Assembly: GCF_037153975.1 (NCBI RefSeq)
Contig: NZ_JBBAYJ010000027.1
Span: 1 to 54,688 of the forward strand
Source: Aquipuribacter sp. SD81
Lineage (GTDB): Bacteria; Actinomycetota; Actinomycetes; Actinomycetales; JBBAYJ01
DNA: 54,688 bases
Direction: 5' to 3'
The position numbers and the translations under genes were made by a program. The notes below the pieces were generated by a model. That model saw nothing but the letters and a program-made list of their open reading frames with translations. It was not told the origin of the DNA and ran no database searches. Shown here in pieces: positions 35,311 to 44,016 of the stretch (the stretch's first letter is position 1; every line of letters starts with the position of its first letter).

Positions 35311-36246
35311 TCAGGCGAGCCGGGACTGCTGCTGCAGGCGCAGCAGGTGCTGGTAGACGCGGAGCACGCCGACCGGCAGGGGCGTGGGCGGCGCCAGGTC
35401 GAGCCCGCCGGCCAGCACCGAGCGCAGCCGCAGGTCGCGGGTCTGCCACCGGGCGGCGGGCGACGTCGCGTGCACGACCTGCGGGCGGCGCCCGGCGACC
35501 CGCTCGAGCACGCGCAGCAGCAGGCCGACGGTCGTCGGGCGGTCCGACGACATGACGCGCACGACCGCGCGGCCGGCCGCGCCCGCGTCGGCGTCCAGTG
35601 CCGCGACGACGGTCCGGCCGGCGTCGTCGGCCCACAGGTAGTCCCGCACGGTGTCCAGCGACACGTACAGCGGCACCGGCCGGCGCAGCAGGGTGGCCCG
35701 GCACAGCACCGAGACCAGGCCCTGCGGCTTGTCGAGGTCCTGCCCGGCGCCGTAGAGGTTCGACAGCCGCCCGAGCGTGACGGGGTGCCCGGTGCGCGCG
35801 GCCCACCGCTCCGCCAGCGCCTCCAGGCGCAGCTTGCTGCGGCCGTACGGCGCGAGCGGCCGGGGCTCGGTGCGCTCGGTGAAGGGCGGGCCGCTCGAGC
35901 CCGCGTACACGCCTCCGCCGGAGGAGGCGAGGAACACCGCACCCGCGCCGGGCACGCGCGCGAGGGCCTCGAGCAGGCGGGCGGCGACGGCCTCCTCCTC
36001 GTGCAGCTGCTCCTCCGGCGAGCCGGGGACGGCCGTCCCCGCGCACCACGCGACCCGCCAGGGGGCTCCCGCCGCCGCCCGGGCGAAGGCCGCCGCCTGC
36101 GCCGCGAGCGCGTCGGCGCACCCGGGCGTGCCCCACGGCACCGGCTCGCGCGGCCACCACACCGGCCCCCGGGCCGACGCCGCCGCCAGGACCGACGAGC
36201 CGAGCAGGCCACCCGCCCCCACCACCCAGGTGAGGGGTGCGCTCAC
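35311..36246 (-). CDS. NAD-dependent epimerase/dehydratase
   Basis: A 311-aa extended SDR enzyme. The NAD motif is WVVGAGGLLGSSVLAAA, LASSGGGVYAGSSGPPF precedes the active site, and the catalytic Y-x-x-x-K is in APYGRSKLRLEAL. SNLYGAGQDLDKPQGL and VSLDTVRDYLWADDAGR resemble nucleotide-sugar epimerases of the GalE/WcaG type. The substrate is not determined. It is translationally coupled (GTGA) to the upstream GT2, which suggests that it supplies or edits a sugar used by that enzyme. Confidence 0.78.
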   Translation of the reverse strand: MSAPLTWVVGAGGLLGSSVLAAASARGPVWWPREPVPWGTPGCADALAAQAAAFARAAAGAPWRVAWCAGTAVPGSPEEQLHEEEAVAARLLEALARVPGAGAVFLASSGGGVYAGSSGPPFTERTEPRPLAPYGRSKLRLEALAERWAARTGHPVTLGRLSNLYGAGQDLDKPQGLVSVLCRATLLRRPVPLYVSLDTVRDYLWADDAGRTVVAALDADAGAAGRAVVRVMSSDRPTTVGLLLRVLERVAGRRPQVVHATSPAARWQTRDLRLRSVLAGGLDLAPPTPLPVGVLRVYQHLLRLQQQSRLA

Positions 36247-37259
36247 CGCCCGTCCCGTCCCGCGGGCGCCGCGCCGAGCGGCCCCGCGGCCGGGTCGCCG
36301 ACGAGGAGGAACAGGGGCCGTCCCATCGCCATGCCGACCGCCACACCCACGTACTCCGCCACCACGCCCAGGCACAGCAGGACCGACCCGGTGCCGATGA
36401 GCGTGACGACCATGACCGAGGTCCAGCCCTGGACCGGGACGTCGCCCGCGAGCCTCGCGACGACGAGGACGACGGCCAGGGCGACGCCGAGCACGGCGAG
36501 GAGGACCCCCAGCACGCTCACGACGCGCAGCCCGCGGGTGCCCGAGGACAGCGCGAGGCGCCAGAAGTGCGCGAGCAGGCTGCGCCAGGAGTAGCCGGAG
36601 CGGCGGCCGTGCTCCTCGCGCAGCACCACCGGGCAGTAGGCCGTCCGGTTGGCCACCCAGCCGATGGCCACGTCGAGGTACACCCCCGCCCCGGCGTAGG
36701 CCGCGACGCTGCGACCGACCTCGCCGAGCACGAGGCGGTAGCTCTGGAAGTGGACGGGCGCGTCGGGGCTCAGCACCTTCGAGAACACCCACTTGGCGGC
36801 CCGGCTCGCGCTGTTGCGCAGGCTGCCGTGCGGGGCCGGGTTGGTCGGGCGGGCGTAGACGAGCGCCGCCTGCTCCCGCATCGCGGTGTCGAGGAAGCGG
36901 GCGATGTCGGCCGGGTCGTGCTGGCCGTCCTCGTCCATCGTGACGACCCAGTCCCCGCCGGAGGACGCCATGCCGGCCAGCGTGGCGGCGTGCTGGCCGA
37001 AGTTGCGGCTGAGCCACACCGGGCGGACGACGTCGTGGCGCGCGGCGAGCGCCCGGATGGTGCCGGCCGAGTCGTCCGGGCCGTTGTCGTGGACGAGCAG
37101 CACCTCCGCGACGCGCCACACGTGCCCGTCCGGCGTCGTGGCCGGCTCGACGTGGGACAGCAGCTCCTCGACGACGGGCACGAGGCTCGTCTGCCCCTGG
37201 TAGACCGGGACGGCCACCGAGACCTCGTGGACGAACCCGCCGTCCGGCTCCCTGGCCAT
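36243..37259 (-). CDS. GT2 glycosyltransferase with C-terminal membrane helices (GtrB/ArnC-like)
   Basis: A 338-aa enzyme that resembles polyprenyl-phosphate glycosyltransferases. The GT-A domain has VSVAVPVYQGQTSLVPVVEE, LLVHDNGPDDSAGT, LSRNFGQHAATLAGMA and the metal motif VVTMDEDGQHDPADI (D-x-D near residue 110). Two transmembrane helices follow at about 245-320. These enzymes put a hexose on undecaprenyl phosphate for use outside the membrane by GT-C transferases, and a GtrA-like flippase candidate lies nearby at 38836. A TACCCT hexamer (37268-37273) stands eight bases before the ATG. Confidence 0.88.
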   Translation of the reverse strand: MAREPDGGFVHEVSVAVPVYQGQTSLVPVVEELLSHVEPATTPDGHVWRVAEVLLVHDNGPDDSAGTIRALAARHDVVRPVWLSRNFGQHAATLAGMASSGGDWVVTMDEDGQHDPADIARFLDTAMREQAALVYARPTNPAPHGSLRNSASRAAKWVFSKVLSPDAPVHFQSYRLVLGEVGRSVAAYAGAGVYLDVAIGWVANRTAYCPVVLREEHGRRSGYSWRSLLAHFWRLALSSGTRGLRVVSVLGVLLAVLGVALAVVLVVARLAGDVPVQGWTSVMVVTLIGTGSVLLCLGVVAEYVGVAVGMAMGRPLFLLVGDPAAGPLGAAPAGRDGR

Positions 37260-37317
37260 GGGCTGCGAGGGTACACACGCACCGCGCGCGTCCCGCCCCC
37301 CCGCGGGCGGGGGTGCC

Positions 37318-37323
37318 TAGCAT
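37318..37323 (+). promoter_or_regulatory. -10 hexamer TAGCAT for the methyltransferase gene
   Basis: TAGCAT is 39 bases upstream of the ATG at 37363, and a GGGAGA ribosome site lies between. It is a conventional leadered promoter in the divergent gap with the GT2 gene. Confidence 0.35.
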
Positions 37324-37362
37324 GGGCCGCGGACGCAGCGGCCGACGGGAGACGGGCACGAC

Positions 37363-37980
37363 ATGGAGCAGCCGGGCCAGGACGGGGCGGACACGCGGGG
37401 CGCGGCGTACACCGAGCGGCTGGTGGCCCTGCAGACGGTGTGGTGGAAGCGGGTCCTGCCGGTCCAGGCGCCGTACCGGTGGAACGTGCGACGTCTGCGC
37501 CTGGGGCGCGTCCTCGACGTGGGCTGCGGCCTGGGCCGCAACCTCACCCACCTCGACGGCAACGGGGTGGGCGTCGACCACAACCCCGCCTTCGTCGCCC
37601 ACTGCCGCTCGCTGGGCCTGCGGGCGTGGACGACCGAGGAGTTCGCGGGCTCGCCGGACGCGGTGCGCGGCGGCTTCGACAGCCTGCTCCTCGCCCACGT
37701 CGTCGAGCACGTCGACGCCGCCACCGCCGACGAGATCCTCCGCACGTACCTGCCGTACGTGCGCCCGGGCGGCGCGGTCCACGTCGTCACCCCGCAGGAG
37801 CGCGGCCAGGCCTTCGACCCCACGCACGTGCGCTTCTGCGACTTCGACGTCGTGGAGGCGCTGCTGCGCGACCACGGGCTCGCGGTCGAGCGGCGCTACT
37901 CCTTCCCCTTCCCGCGGTGGGCGGGGTCGCTGTTCGTCTACAACGAGTTCAACGTCACCGGCCGCCTGGCAGGTCCGTGA
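37363..37980 (+). CDS. SAM-dependent methyltransferase (class I)
   Basis: A 205-aa methyltransferase. The SAM site is RVLDVGCGLGRNLTHLDG (motif I, about 48-65), with VGVDHNPAFV as the acidic motif II, SLLLAHVVEHVDAATADEIL and VRPGGAVHVVTP as later motifs. The small size and the location among glycosyltransferases suggest methylation of a sugar or a lipid-linked glycan, but small-molecule or quinone substrates are not excluded. Its last 26 bp overlap the end of the convergent GT2 gene. Confidence 0.85.
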   Translation: MEQPGQDGADTRGAAYTERLVALQTVWWKRVLPVQAPYRWNVRRLRLGRVLDVGCGLGRNLTHLDGNGVGVDHNPAFVAHCRSLGLRAWTTEEFAGSPDAVRGGFDSLLLAHVVEHVDAATADEILRTYLPYVRPGGAVHVVTPQERGQAFDPTHVRFCDFDVVEALLRDHGLAVERRYSFPFPRWAGSLFVYNEFNVTGRLAGP

Positions 37981-38839
37981 CCCCGCCGCCGGACCCGGGG
38001 GCCGCGCGCATCCGCCGGGACCACACGAGGTAGGCCGCCCGGCGCAGGCCGGCCGTGCCGACGGCGCGCAGGGACCCGAGCCGGGCGTCGGCGGCCGAGA
38101 CGGCCTCCGGCCAGTCCGCGTGCACGCGGGCGTGCAGGCGGGCCGCCTGCCGGGCCTGCTCGCCGGCCAGGGCGACGCTCCACTGCGTCGCGCTCACGCG
38201 GAAGGCGGCGAGGACCTCGTCGAGGGCGACGAGGTCGCCGTGGCGCAGCGCGCGCACGTACAGGTCCTGGTCGATGAGGTAGGGGTCGCGGGCCGACCAG
38301 CCCCCCACGGCCCGCACGACGTCGGTGCGCAGCAGGACGCACGCGGGCTCGCCGAGCAGGTTCGTGCCGGCCCGGACCGTCGCGCGGACGGCCTGCGCGC
38401 CGGGCACCCGCCCGCGCAGCGGGCCGAGCCCGCGACCACGCACGAGCACCCGGTCCGCGGGGTCCACGAGGTCGCGCCGGCACGCGGCGAGGACGGCGCC
38501 GGGCTCGGCCCGCAGCGCCGCCACCTGGCGCTCCAGGCACGTCGGGGCGAGCAGGTCGTCGCCGCAGACGAGCTTGACGAGCTCCCCCCGCGCCTCGTCG
38601 GTCACCCGGTTCCAGTTCCGCTCCGCGCCGCCGCCGGCCTCGGTCCGCAGCAGCCTGACCCGCGGGTCGTCGGCGTACGGCTGCAGCCGCTCCCACGTGC
38701 CGTCGTCGGAGGAGTGGTCGGCGACGACGACGTCGAGGTGGCGGTAGGTCTGCCGGAGCACGGAGTCGAGGGTCCGGGCGACGTAGCGGGCGTTCCGGTA
38801 CGCGGGGACGACGACGGAGACGAGCGGGTCGGTGCTCAC
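37955..38839 (-). CDS. GT2 family glycosyltransferase
   Basis: A 294-aa single-domain GT-A enzyme. It shows VSVVVPAYRNARYVARTLDS, VLRQTYRHLDVVVADHSSDD, GAERNWNRV and a metal motif in LVKLVCGDDLLAPTCLERQV, with ACRRDLVDPADRVL and the ED-like DPYLIDQDLYVRALRHG region towards the catalytic base. No membrane helices are present. The acceptor is unknown. It is coupled by GTGA to the upstream GtrA gene. Confidence 0.85.
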   Translation of the reverse strand: MSTDPLVSVVVPAYRNARYVARTLDSVLRQTYRHLDVVVADHSSDDGTWERLQPYADDPRVRLLRTEAGGGAERNWNRVTDEARGELVKLVCGDDLLAPTCLERQVAALRAEPGAVLAACRRDLVDPADRVLVRGRGLGPLRGRVPGAQAVRATVRAGTNLLGEPACVLLRTDVVRAVGGWSARDPYLIDQDLYVRALRHGDLVALDEVLAAFRVSATQWSVALAGEQARQAARLHARVHADWPEAVSAADARLGSLRAVGTAGLRRAAYLVWSRRMRAAPGSGGGVTDLPGGR

Positions 38840-39276
38840 GCGGCCTGCTTCCTGCGGAAGGAGAAGTACTTGTGCCCCACGTAGCTCATGAGCGCGGTGA
38901 CGAAGACGACGAGCAGCTGGCTGGGGATCACCGGCAGCCCCGCGACCTCGACGAGCAGCGGCAGGGCGAGGAGGTTGACCCCGAGCGCCCCGAGGTAGAC
39001 GGTCTCGAAGCGCAGCAGGTCGAGGAGCACGTTGCCCCGCACCCGGAACACGAGGCGCCGGTGCAGCACGAAGGCGCACAGCACGCTGACGACGTGCGCG
39101 GCGAGGAGCACGACGAGGTAGTGGGCGACCCGCCCGAGCGTGAGCTGCAGGCCGACGAAGGCGACGGTCCCGATGAGCGTGTTGACGGCGCCGACGCCGA
39201 CGAAGAGGACGCGCTCGTCCCCGGCGAGCCGGCGGGCGCGCGCGAGCCGGCTCGGTGGGGGCGGGGCGTCCGGCAC
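38836..39276 (-). CDS. GtrA family membrane protein
   Basis: A 146-aa protein with four transmembrane helices and the GtrA hallmarks VLFVGVGAVNTLIGTVAFVG at the start, a basic loop LHRRLVFRV in the middle and SYVGHKYFSFRR at the end. GtrA-like proteins are proposed to flip undecaprenyl-phosphate-linked sugars. The GtrB-like enzyme at 36243 would be a fitting partner. The gene begins at GTG; a TACCGT hexamer (39285-39290) lies eight bases before it. Confidence 0.88.
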   Translation of the reverse strand: MPDAPPPPSRLARARRLAGDERVLFVGVGAVNTLIGTVAFVGLQLTLGRVAHYLVVLLAAHVVSVLCAFVLHRRLVFRVRGNVLLDLLRFETVYLGALGVNLLALPLLVEVAGLPVIPSQLLVVFVTALMSYVGHKYFSFRRKQAA

Positions 39277-39313
39277 GTGGCGAGACGGTAGTTCATGTGC
39301 GGTCGGGCGGCCC

Positions 39314-39745
39314 TCACCCGACCGCGGCGCCGACGAGCAGCACGCCCTGGCCGACCGCCTGCACGAGCACGGACCGGCGCCACGTCGCCCGCACGGCGGC
39401 GACCTCCAGCCGCGCCCCGCGCGGGAGCACCGCCGACAGCGACGCGGCGAGGTGCGTGGCGTGCACGGCGAGCAGGCTGAGCGCGTCGCGGGCGTCGAGA
39501 CCGCCGCCCGCGAGGACGGCGAGCAGGCCGAGCCCGAGCACGACCGGGGTCGCGAGCGGCAGCGACGGGCGCCACGCCACCGCCAGCGCGAGCAGCACGG
39601 GCAGGAGGGCGGGCAGCGGCGAGCCGCCGGGCCAGTCGCGGCCCGCCACCTGCGCCGCCGCGCCCAGCGCGGCCGCGAGCACGAGGACGAGGCGCGGCAC
39701 GAGGCCGGAGACCGTCCGCCCGGTGCCGGCGGGTGCGGGGCTCAC
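39314..39745 (-). CDS. Small hydrophobic protein of the DUF58/MoxR operon
   Basis: A 143-aa protein starting at GTG with about four hydrophobic segments (LVPRLVLVLAAALGAAAQVA, LPALLPVLLALAVAW, TPVVLGLGLLAVLAGGG and a C-terminal helix). I do not recognise a family. It is the last gene of the leftward DUF4129-MoxR-DUF58 operon and is coupled to DUF58 by GTGA. It is likely a membrane component of that system. Confidence 0.6.
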   Translation of the reverse strand: MSPAPAGTGRTVSGLVPRLVLVLAAALGAAAQVAGRDWPGGSPLPALLPVLLALAVAWRPSLPLATPVVLGLGLLAVLAGGGLDARDALSLLAVHATHLAASLSAVLPRGARLEVAAVRATWRRSVLVQAVGQGVLLVGAAVG

Positions 39746-41064
39746 CCGGCCCCCGCCCGGACGCGCTCGCGCACCAGGCGACGCGTGGCGAGCGGCAGGT
39801 CCGCGCCCGCCGGCAGCACCGGGACGCCGGCCCGGGCGAGCGCGGCCAGCCGCGCACGCCGCTCGGCGAGGACGAGCGCGAGGGCCGCCGCACCGGCGGG
39901 GCCCCGCCGGTCGGCCACGAGGTCCTCCGGCATGCAGTCGACGCCGACGGTCGTGCGCCCGTGCCGGCGCAGCGCGAGCGCGAGGTCGCCGACCCGGTCG
40001 TCGAGGAACGGCGACAGGACGACCACGAGCGCGCGTCCCGGCACCTGCTCGAGCAGCCGGCGGGGCAGCGTCGTGGCCGCGTACCCGGCCCGCCCGCCGA
40101 CGGCCGTCCCGCTCGCGGTGGTGCCCGCGAGCGCGACGCGGAGCCGGCGCAGGTGGCGGCGACCGGCGCCGGCTCGGACGGACGCGGCGGGCACGGTGAG
40201 GTCGACGGTCGCGACCCGGTCCCCGGCGTGCAGGTGCGCGGCCGCGAGCGCCGCCGCCGTGGTCACCGTGAGGTCGAGGCTGCTGCCGGGCTCCACCGCC
40301 CCACCGGCGAGGACGACGGGCACGGACCACGAGGCGACGTCGCGACCGAGGTCGCCGCGGGTGTCGAGCAGGAGCACGACGTCGCCGTCGGCGTCCACGG
40401 ACGTGCGCCGCACGTGAAGGCGCAGGCCGTCAGGGCGCTGCCCGCGCCGGGCGGTGGCCCGCCAGTCGACCGCCCGCAGCCGGTCGCCGGGCCGGAACTC
40501 GTCGACGGCGTGCAGGTCGCTGCCGTCCCCCGCGCGCCGCGTCCGGTGCGGGCCGACGACCGTCGTGCCGCGGGGCGGCAGCGGCCCCGCGGCGGCGGGC
40601 GGCACGGCGGGCACGACGAGCACGTCGCGGACGGCGCCGGCGCTCGGACCGACGGCGAGGTGGCCGTCGGCGGCCACGAGCAGCGTGTCCGGCCGCGTGA
40701 CGGCGTGCCGGCCCCACGTGCCCGGGTCGAGCCGGCCCGTGAGGGTGCGCGGGCGGCGGCCGACGGCGAGCGCGACCGGACCGTCCGGCGCGACGACGAC
40801 GGCGAGGTCGCCCCCCGGCACCGCGGGCACCTCGAGCCGCACGTCGACGCCCTCGCCCACGGCCCCCGTCCGCGGCACCCGGACGTCCGCCACCACCGTG
40901 GCCGGCGCCTCGCGCGGGCGCAGGGCGAGCGCGGCCGTCAGCGCGAGGGGGACGGCGAGCGCGGCCGCCTCCGGGGAGCCGAGCACGGCCCCCGCACCGA
41001 GGCCGCCCAGCCCGAGGGCGACCGCGCGGCGCAGGGCCGCGGTGGGGCGCCAGCGGGCCGTCAC
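39742..41064 (-). CDS. DUF58 domain protein
   Basis: A 440-aa protein from GTG. Two N-terminal hydrophobic segments are followed by a domain with the DUF58 core motif DEFRPGDRLRAVDWRATAR (about 188-206), then a VWA-like C-terminal fold with DVVLLLDTRGD. DUF58 proteins are nearly always next to MoxR ATPases, as here with a 4-bp gap. They are thought to act at the membrane in envelope or stress functions, but the molecular role is not known. Confidence 0.85.
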   Translation of the reverse strand: MTARWRPTAALRRAVALGLGGLGAGAVLGSPEAAALAVPLALTAALALRPREAPATVVADVRVPRTGAVGEGVDVRLEVPAVPGGDLAVVVAPDGPVALAVGRRPRTLTGRLDPGTWGRHAVTRPDTLLVAADGHLAVGPSAGAVRDVLVVPAVPPAAAGPLPPRGTTVVGPHRTRRAGDGSDLHAVDEFRPGDRLRAVDWRATARRGQRPDGLRLHVRRTSVDADGDVVLLLDTRGDLGRDVASWSVPVVLAGGAVEPGSSLDLTVTTAAALAAAHLHAGDRVATVDLTVPAASVRAGAGRRHLRRLRVALAGTTASGTAVGGRAGYAATTLPRRLLEQVPGRALVVVLSPFLDDRVGDLALALRRHGRTTVGVDCMPEDLVADRRGPAGAAALALVLAERRARLAALARAGVPVLPAGADLPLATRRLVRERVRAGAG

Positions 41065-41068
41065 GCCG

Positions 41069-42052
41069 TCACCGGGTCGGCACCGTCGCGGGCGTCCGGA
41101 CGGAGCCGAGCACCTCCTCGACGACCGCGGCGGAGGTCACGCCGCCGGACCACGTCTGCACCCCGAGCACGAGGCGGTGCCCCAGGACCGCGGGCGCCGC
41201 GGCCTTGACGTCCTCCGGCAGCACGACGGTGCGGCCGTCGAGGACCGCGAGACCCCGGGCCACGAGCAGCAGCGCGAGGCTCCCGCGCGGCGACGCGCCG
41301 ACCTCGACCGCGGAGTGGGCCCGGGTCGCCGCGGCGAGGGCGACGCAGTACGCGGCGAGGTCCGCCTCGACGTCGACCTGCTCGACGCCGGCCTGCATCC
41401 GGCGCAGCGTGCCGGCGTCCACGACGCGGGGGACCTCGACCGCCTCCTGCCGGCGGCCGACCCGCCGCAGCAGCACGTCGCCCTCCTGCGCCGCGTCGGG
41501 GTAGCCGACGGCGAGGCGGACGAGGAACCGGTCGAGCTGCGCCTCGGGCAGCGGGTACGTGCCCTCGTACTCGACGGGGTTGGCGGTGGCGAGGACGTGG
41601 AACGGCCGGGGCAGGGGCGTGGTGCGCCCCTCGACGGTGACCTGTCCCTCCTGCATCGCCTCCAGCAGCGCGGCCTGCGTCTTCGGGCTCGTCCGGTTGA
41701 TCTCGTCGGCCAGCAGCAGCCCGGTGAACACCGGGCCGGGACGGAACGCGAAGTCGCGGGTGGCCGGGTCCCAGACGAACGAGCCGGTGACGTCCGACGG
41801 AAGCAGGTCCGGCGTGCACTGCAGGCGGGCGAACTGCAGCCCGAGCGCGGCCGCGAGGCTGCGGGCGGCGAGGGTCTTGCCGAGCCCGGGCACGTCCTCG
41901 AACAGCACGTGGCCCCCGGCCAGCACGGCGGCGAGCGCGACGCGCAGCGGCTCGCGCATGCCGACGACGGCGGTGCCGACGGCGTCGAGCACGCCGGTCG
42001 CGAGCCGGGTGACCTCTCCGGCGGGCAGGGGCTGCGGGGCGGGGTCGGTCAC
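41069..42052 (-). CDS. MoxR family AAA+ ATPase
   Basis: A 327-aa AAA+ ATPase. Walker A is EDVPGLGKT (about 50), the MoxR-specific stretch is FARLQCTPDLLPSDVTG, Walker B is LLLADEINRTSPKTQAALLE, and sensor 1 lies in FHVLATANPVEYEGTYPLPE, followed by the AQLDRFL arginine-finger region. MoxR ATPases act as chaperones for VWA or DUF58 partners. The GTG start has an AGGAG ribosome site ten bases upstream. It also overlaps the preceding gene as GTGA. Confidence 0.93.
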   Translation of the reverse strand: MTDPAPQPLPAGEVTRLATGVLDAVGTAVVGMREPLRVALAAVLAGGHVLFEDVPGLGKTLAARSLAAALGLQFARLQCTPDLLPSDVTGSFVWDPATRDFAFRPGPVFTGLLLADEINRTSPKTQAALLEAMQEGQVTVEGRTTPLPRPFHVLATANPVEYEGTYPLPEAQLDRFLVRLAVGYPDAAQEGDVLLRRVGRRQEAVEVPRVVDAGTLRRMQAGVEQVDVEADLAAYCVALAAATRAHSAVEVGASPRGSLALLLVARGLAVLDGRTVVLPEDVKAAAPAVLGHRLVLGVQTWSGGVTSAAVVEEVLGSVRTPATVPTR

Positions 42053-42459
42053 GGGCTGCTCCTCGGGGTGCCGGTCGTGCCGCGGCGGGCGAGCCCGGCC
42101 GCGCGCCGGACGTCGTCGAGGGCGGAGGGAGCCCCGGCCCGCGCGTCGAGGCGGCGCAGCCGCTCGGCGAGCAGGGCGCGGTCCCCCGCGTCGGTCCGGG
42201 CGCCCTCGACCTGCCGTGCGGTGAGGGCGACCTCCTGCCGGCCCGGGCGCGTGCGCGGGGCGGGCCGGTCGGGCCAGCGCTGCTCGAGCGGCTCCTCGAA
42301 CCGGACGGCGAGGGCGAGCACCGCCACGAGCACGCACAGCCCGACCGCGCGGCCGGCACCTATCCCGACGAACCAGCAGAGCCCGCCCGTCGCCGCCGCC
42401 AGCGCGAGGGCGCCGAGCCGTCGCCGCAGGCTCGGCACGGGCCACGCGACGGGGCTCAC
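42049..42459 (-). CDS. Small membrane protein between DUF4129 and MoxR genes
   Basis: A 136-aa protein from GTG with two adjacent hydrophobic segments (about 12-50, [19 protein letters not shown] then [17 protein letters not shown]) and a charged, helical C-terminal half. I recognise no family. Its coupling by GTGA at both ends puts it in the DUF4129-MoxR-DUF58 operon as a probable membrane partner. Confidence 0.65.
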   Translation of the reverse strand: MSPVAWPVPSLRRRLGALALAAATGGLCWFVGIGAGRAVGLCVLVAVLALAVRFEEPLEQRWPDRPAPRTRPGRQEVALTARQVEGARTDAGDRALLAERLRRLDARAGAPSALDDVRRAAGLARRGTTGTPRSSP

Positions 42460-43232
42460 GCGCCGACCTCGACGGCTCGCAGCAGCGAGGCGAGCGCGGC
42501 ACGGGCCGCGTCGGCCTCCGCCGGCGTCACCTCGCGCGCCGGCGTGCCCGGGGCGGCGAAGCGCACCCGCGAGTACGTGCGCCGCAGCCCCTCCAGGGCG
42601 GCGCGGTCGAGCCCGGGCGCGCTGCGGGCCAGCCGCGCGGCGAACTCGGTGGGGGTGTCGGTCCAGCGGCGGGCCGCGCCGGTGCCGGTGGCGGCGCGCT
42701 CGAGCTCCGCCCAGCACGCGACGACGACGTCCGCGAGGTGCCCGGGCGGGACGTCGGCCAGCCGCAGCAGGCCGCTGCGGGCCGCGGCGGCGAGGGCGGC
42801 GGCGTCCGGGTCGGCCGTCACGGCCTCGTCGGGCGGGCCGCCCCCGTCGTCCTCGCCGTCCGCGCTGTCGGCCGGCGCGTCCCGGCGGGCGCTCAGCAGC
42901 GAGCGCACGAGCAGCGCGAGCGCGAGGCTCGTCGCCACGACGGCGGCGGCGACCTCCAGCGGCACACCCGCGACGGCGTCGCCGTAGCGGGGCGGGTCGA
43001 CGTCGACGACGCGCTCGCCCGCGGGGTCCGCCGTCGGCTGCGCGACCTCGAGCGGGCGGATTCGGTCGGCGGGGCTGTCGCCGGACAGCGGGACGGGCCC
43101 GAGCCCGACCGCGAGCAGGACGGCGGCGAGGCCGAGGAGCGCGGGCACGGCCACCCACGCGGCCGGCGGGCCACCGCCCGCCGGGCCGCGCGCCGTCCCA
43201 CCCCCGCCGGTCACCGCCCTCGCCCCGGTCAC
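42456..43232 (-). CDS. DUF4129 domain protein
   Basis: A 258-aa protein with two transmembrane helices (about 28-45 and 97-115) around an extracytoplasmic loop. The C-terminal domain has the DUF4129 pattern [20 protein letters not shown] followed by [14 protein letters not shown]4129 domains accompany MoxR/DUF58 systems and transglutaminase-like proteins. It is the first gene of the operon. The start is uncertain: GTG codons at 43250, 43232 and 43214 are all in frame, and 43232 is chosen for the GGGATGAG sequence upstream. It is divergent from msrA. Confidence 0.72.
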   Translation of the reverse strand: MTGARAVTGGGGTARGPAGGGPPAAWVAVPALLGLAAVLLAVGLGPVPLSGDSPADRIRPLEVAQPTADPAGERVVDVDPPRYGDAVAGVPLEVAAAVVATSLALALLVRSLLSARRDAPADSADGEDDGGGPPDEAVTADPDAAALAAAARSGLLRLADVPPGHLADVVVACWAELERAATGTGAARRWTDTPTEFAARLARSAPGLDRAALEGLRRTYSRVRFAAPGTPAREVTPAEADAARAALASLLRAVEVGA

Positions 43233-43251
43233 CGTCTCATCCCACCACACG

Positions 43252-43277
43252 GGAACGACACGGCCCGCGCGCCTGTT
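43252..43277 (+). promoter_or_regulatory. Sigma-R-type promoter upstream of msrA
   Basis: GGAAC at 43252-43256 and GTT at 43275-43277 are separated by exactly 18 bases. This matches the -35/-10 pattern GGAAT/C-N18-GTT of actinobacterial sigma-R (SigH) promoters, which respond to thiol oxidation. msrA is a known member of that regulon in Streptomyces. The start codon is about 48 bases further on. Confidence 0.6.
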
Positions 43278-43325
43278 GAGCCTGGTGACACCGACGCGCG
43301 GCCCACGCGCGACCGAGGAGGACGC

Positions 43326-44012
43326 ATGCTGTTCGGCTCCCGCACCGCCACCCCCGTGACCCGCGACCAGGCCCTGCCCGGCCGCCCGACGCCCGTCACC
43401 GTGCCCGGCCGGCACGTGGTCAAGGGCACGTCGCTCACACCGCCGTGGCCGGAGGGCCACGAGGTGCTGTACGTGGCGATGGGCTGCTTCTGGGGCGCCG
43501 AGCGCATCTTCTGGCGCCTCGACGGCGTCCACACCACCGCCGTCGGCTACATGGGCGGCTACACGCCCAACTCCACCTACGAGGAGACGTGCACCGGGCG
43601 CACCGGGCACACCGAGACGGCGATGGTGGTGTACGACCCGGCCGTGGTGTCGCTCGAGCGGCTGTTCAAGGAGTTCTGGGAGAACCACGACCCGACGACG
43701 CCGAACCGGCAGGGCAACGACGTCGGCACGCAGTACCGCTCGGCCGTCTTCACGACGACCGACGCACAGCTGGCGGCCGCGCGGGAGTCCCGCGAGCGCT
43801 ACCAGCGGGCGCTGAGCGCCGAGGGCTACGGCCAGGTCGTCACCGAGATCCGTCCCGCCGCCGAGGCCGGCGAGTTCTTCTACGCCGAGGACTACCACCA
43901 GCAGTACCTGCAGCGGAACCCGAACGGGTACTGCAACCACGGCTTCTGCCAGGTCGGCTACGACATGGCCGCGCACGGCCAGGTCGCGAGGGCGCAGCTG
44001 CCCGAGGCCTGA
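43326..44012 (+). CDS. msrA: Peptide-methionine (S)-S-oxide reductase
   Basis: A 228-aa enzyme that reduces methionine-S-sulfoxide in proteins. The catalytic cysteine is C54 in [13 protein letters not shown]; the family segments [31 protein letters not shown] and [12 protein letters not shown] follow. Two recycling cysteines lie at about 203 and 208 (NGYCNHGFC), so regeneration by thioredoxin is expected. The ATG follows a strong GAGGAGGA ribosome site. The upstream sigma-R-type promoter indicates induction by disulfide stress. Confidence 0.96.
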   Translation: MLFGSRTATPVTRDQALPGRPTPVTVPGRHVVKGTSLTPPWPEGHEVLYVAMGCFWGAERIFWRLDGVHTTAVGYMGGYTPNSTYEETCTGRTGHTETAMVVYDPAVVSLERLFKEFWENHDPTTPNRQGNDVGTQYRSAVFTTTDAQLAAARESRERYQRALSAEGYGQVVTEIRPAAEAGEFFYAEDYHQQYLQRNPNGYCNHGFCQVGYDMAAHGQVARAQLPEA

Positions 44013-44016
44013 CCCG

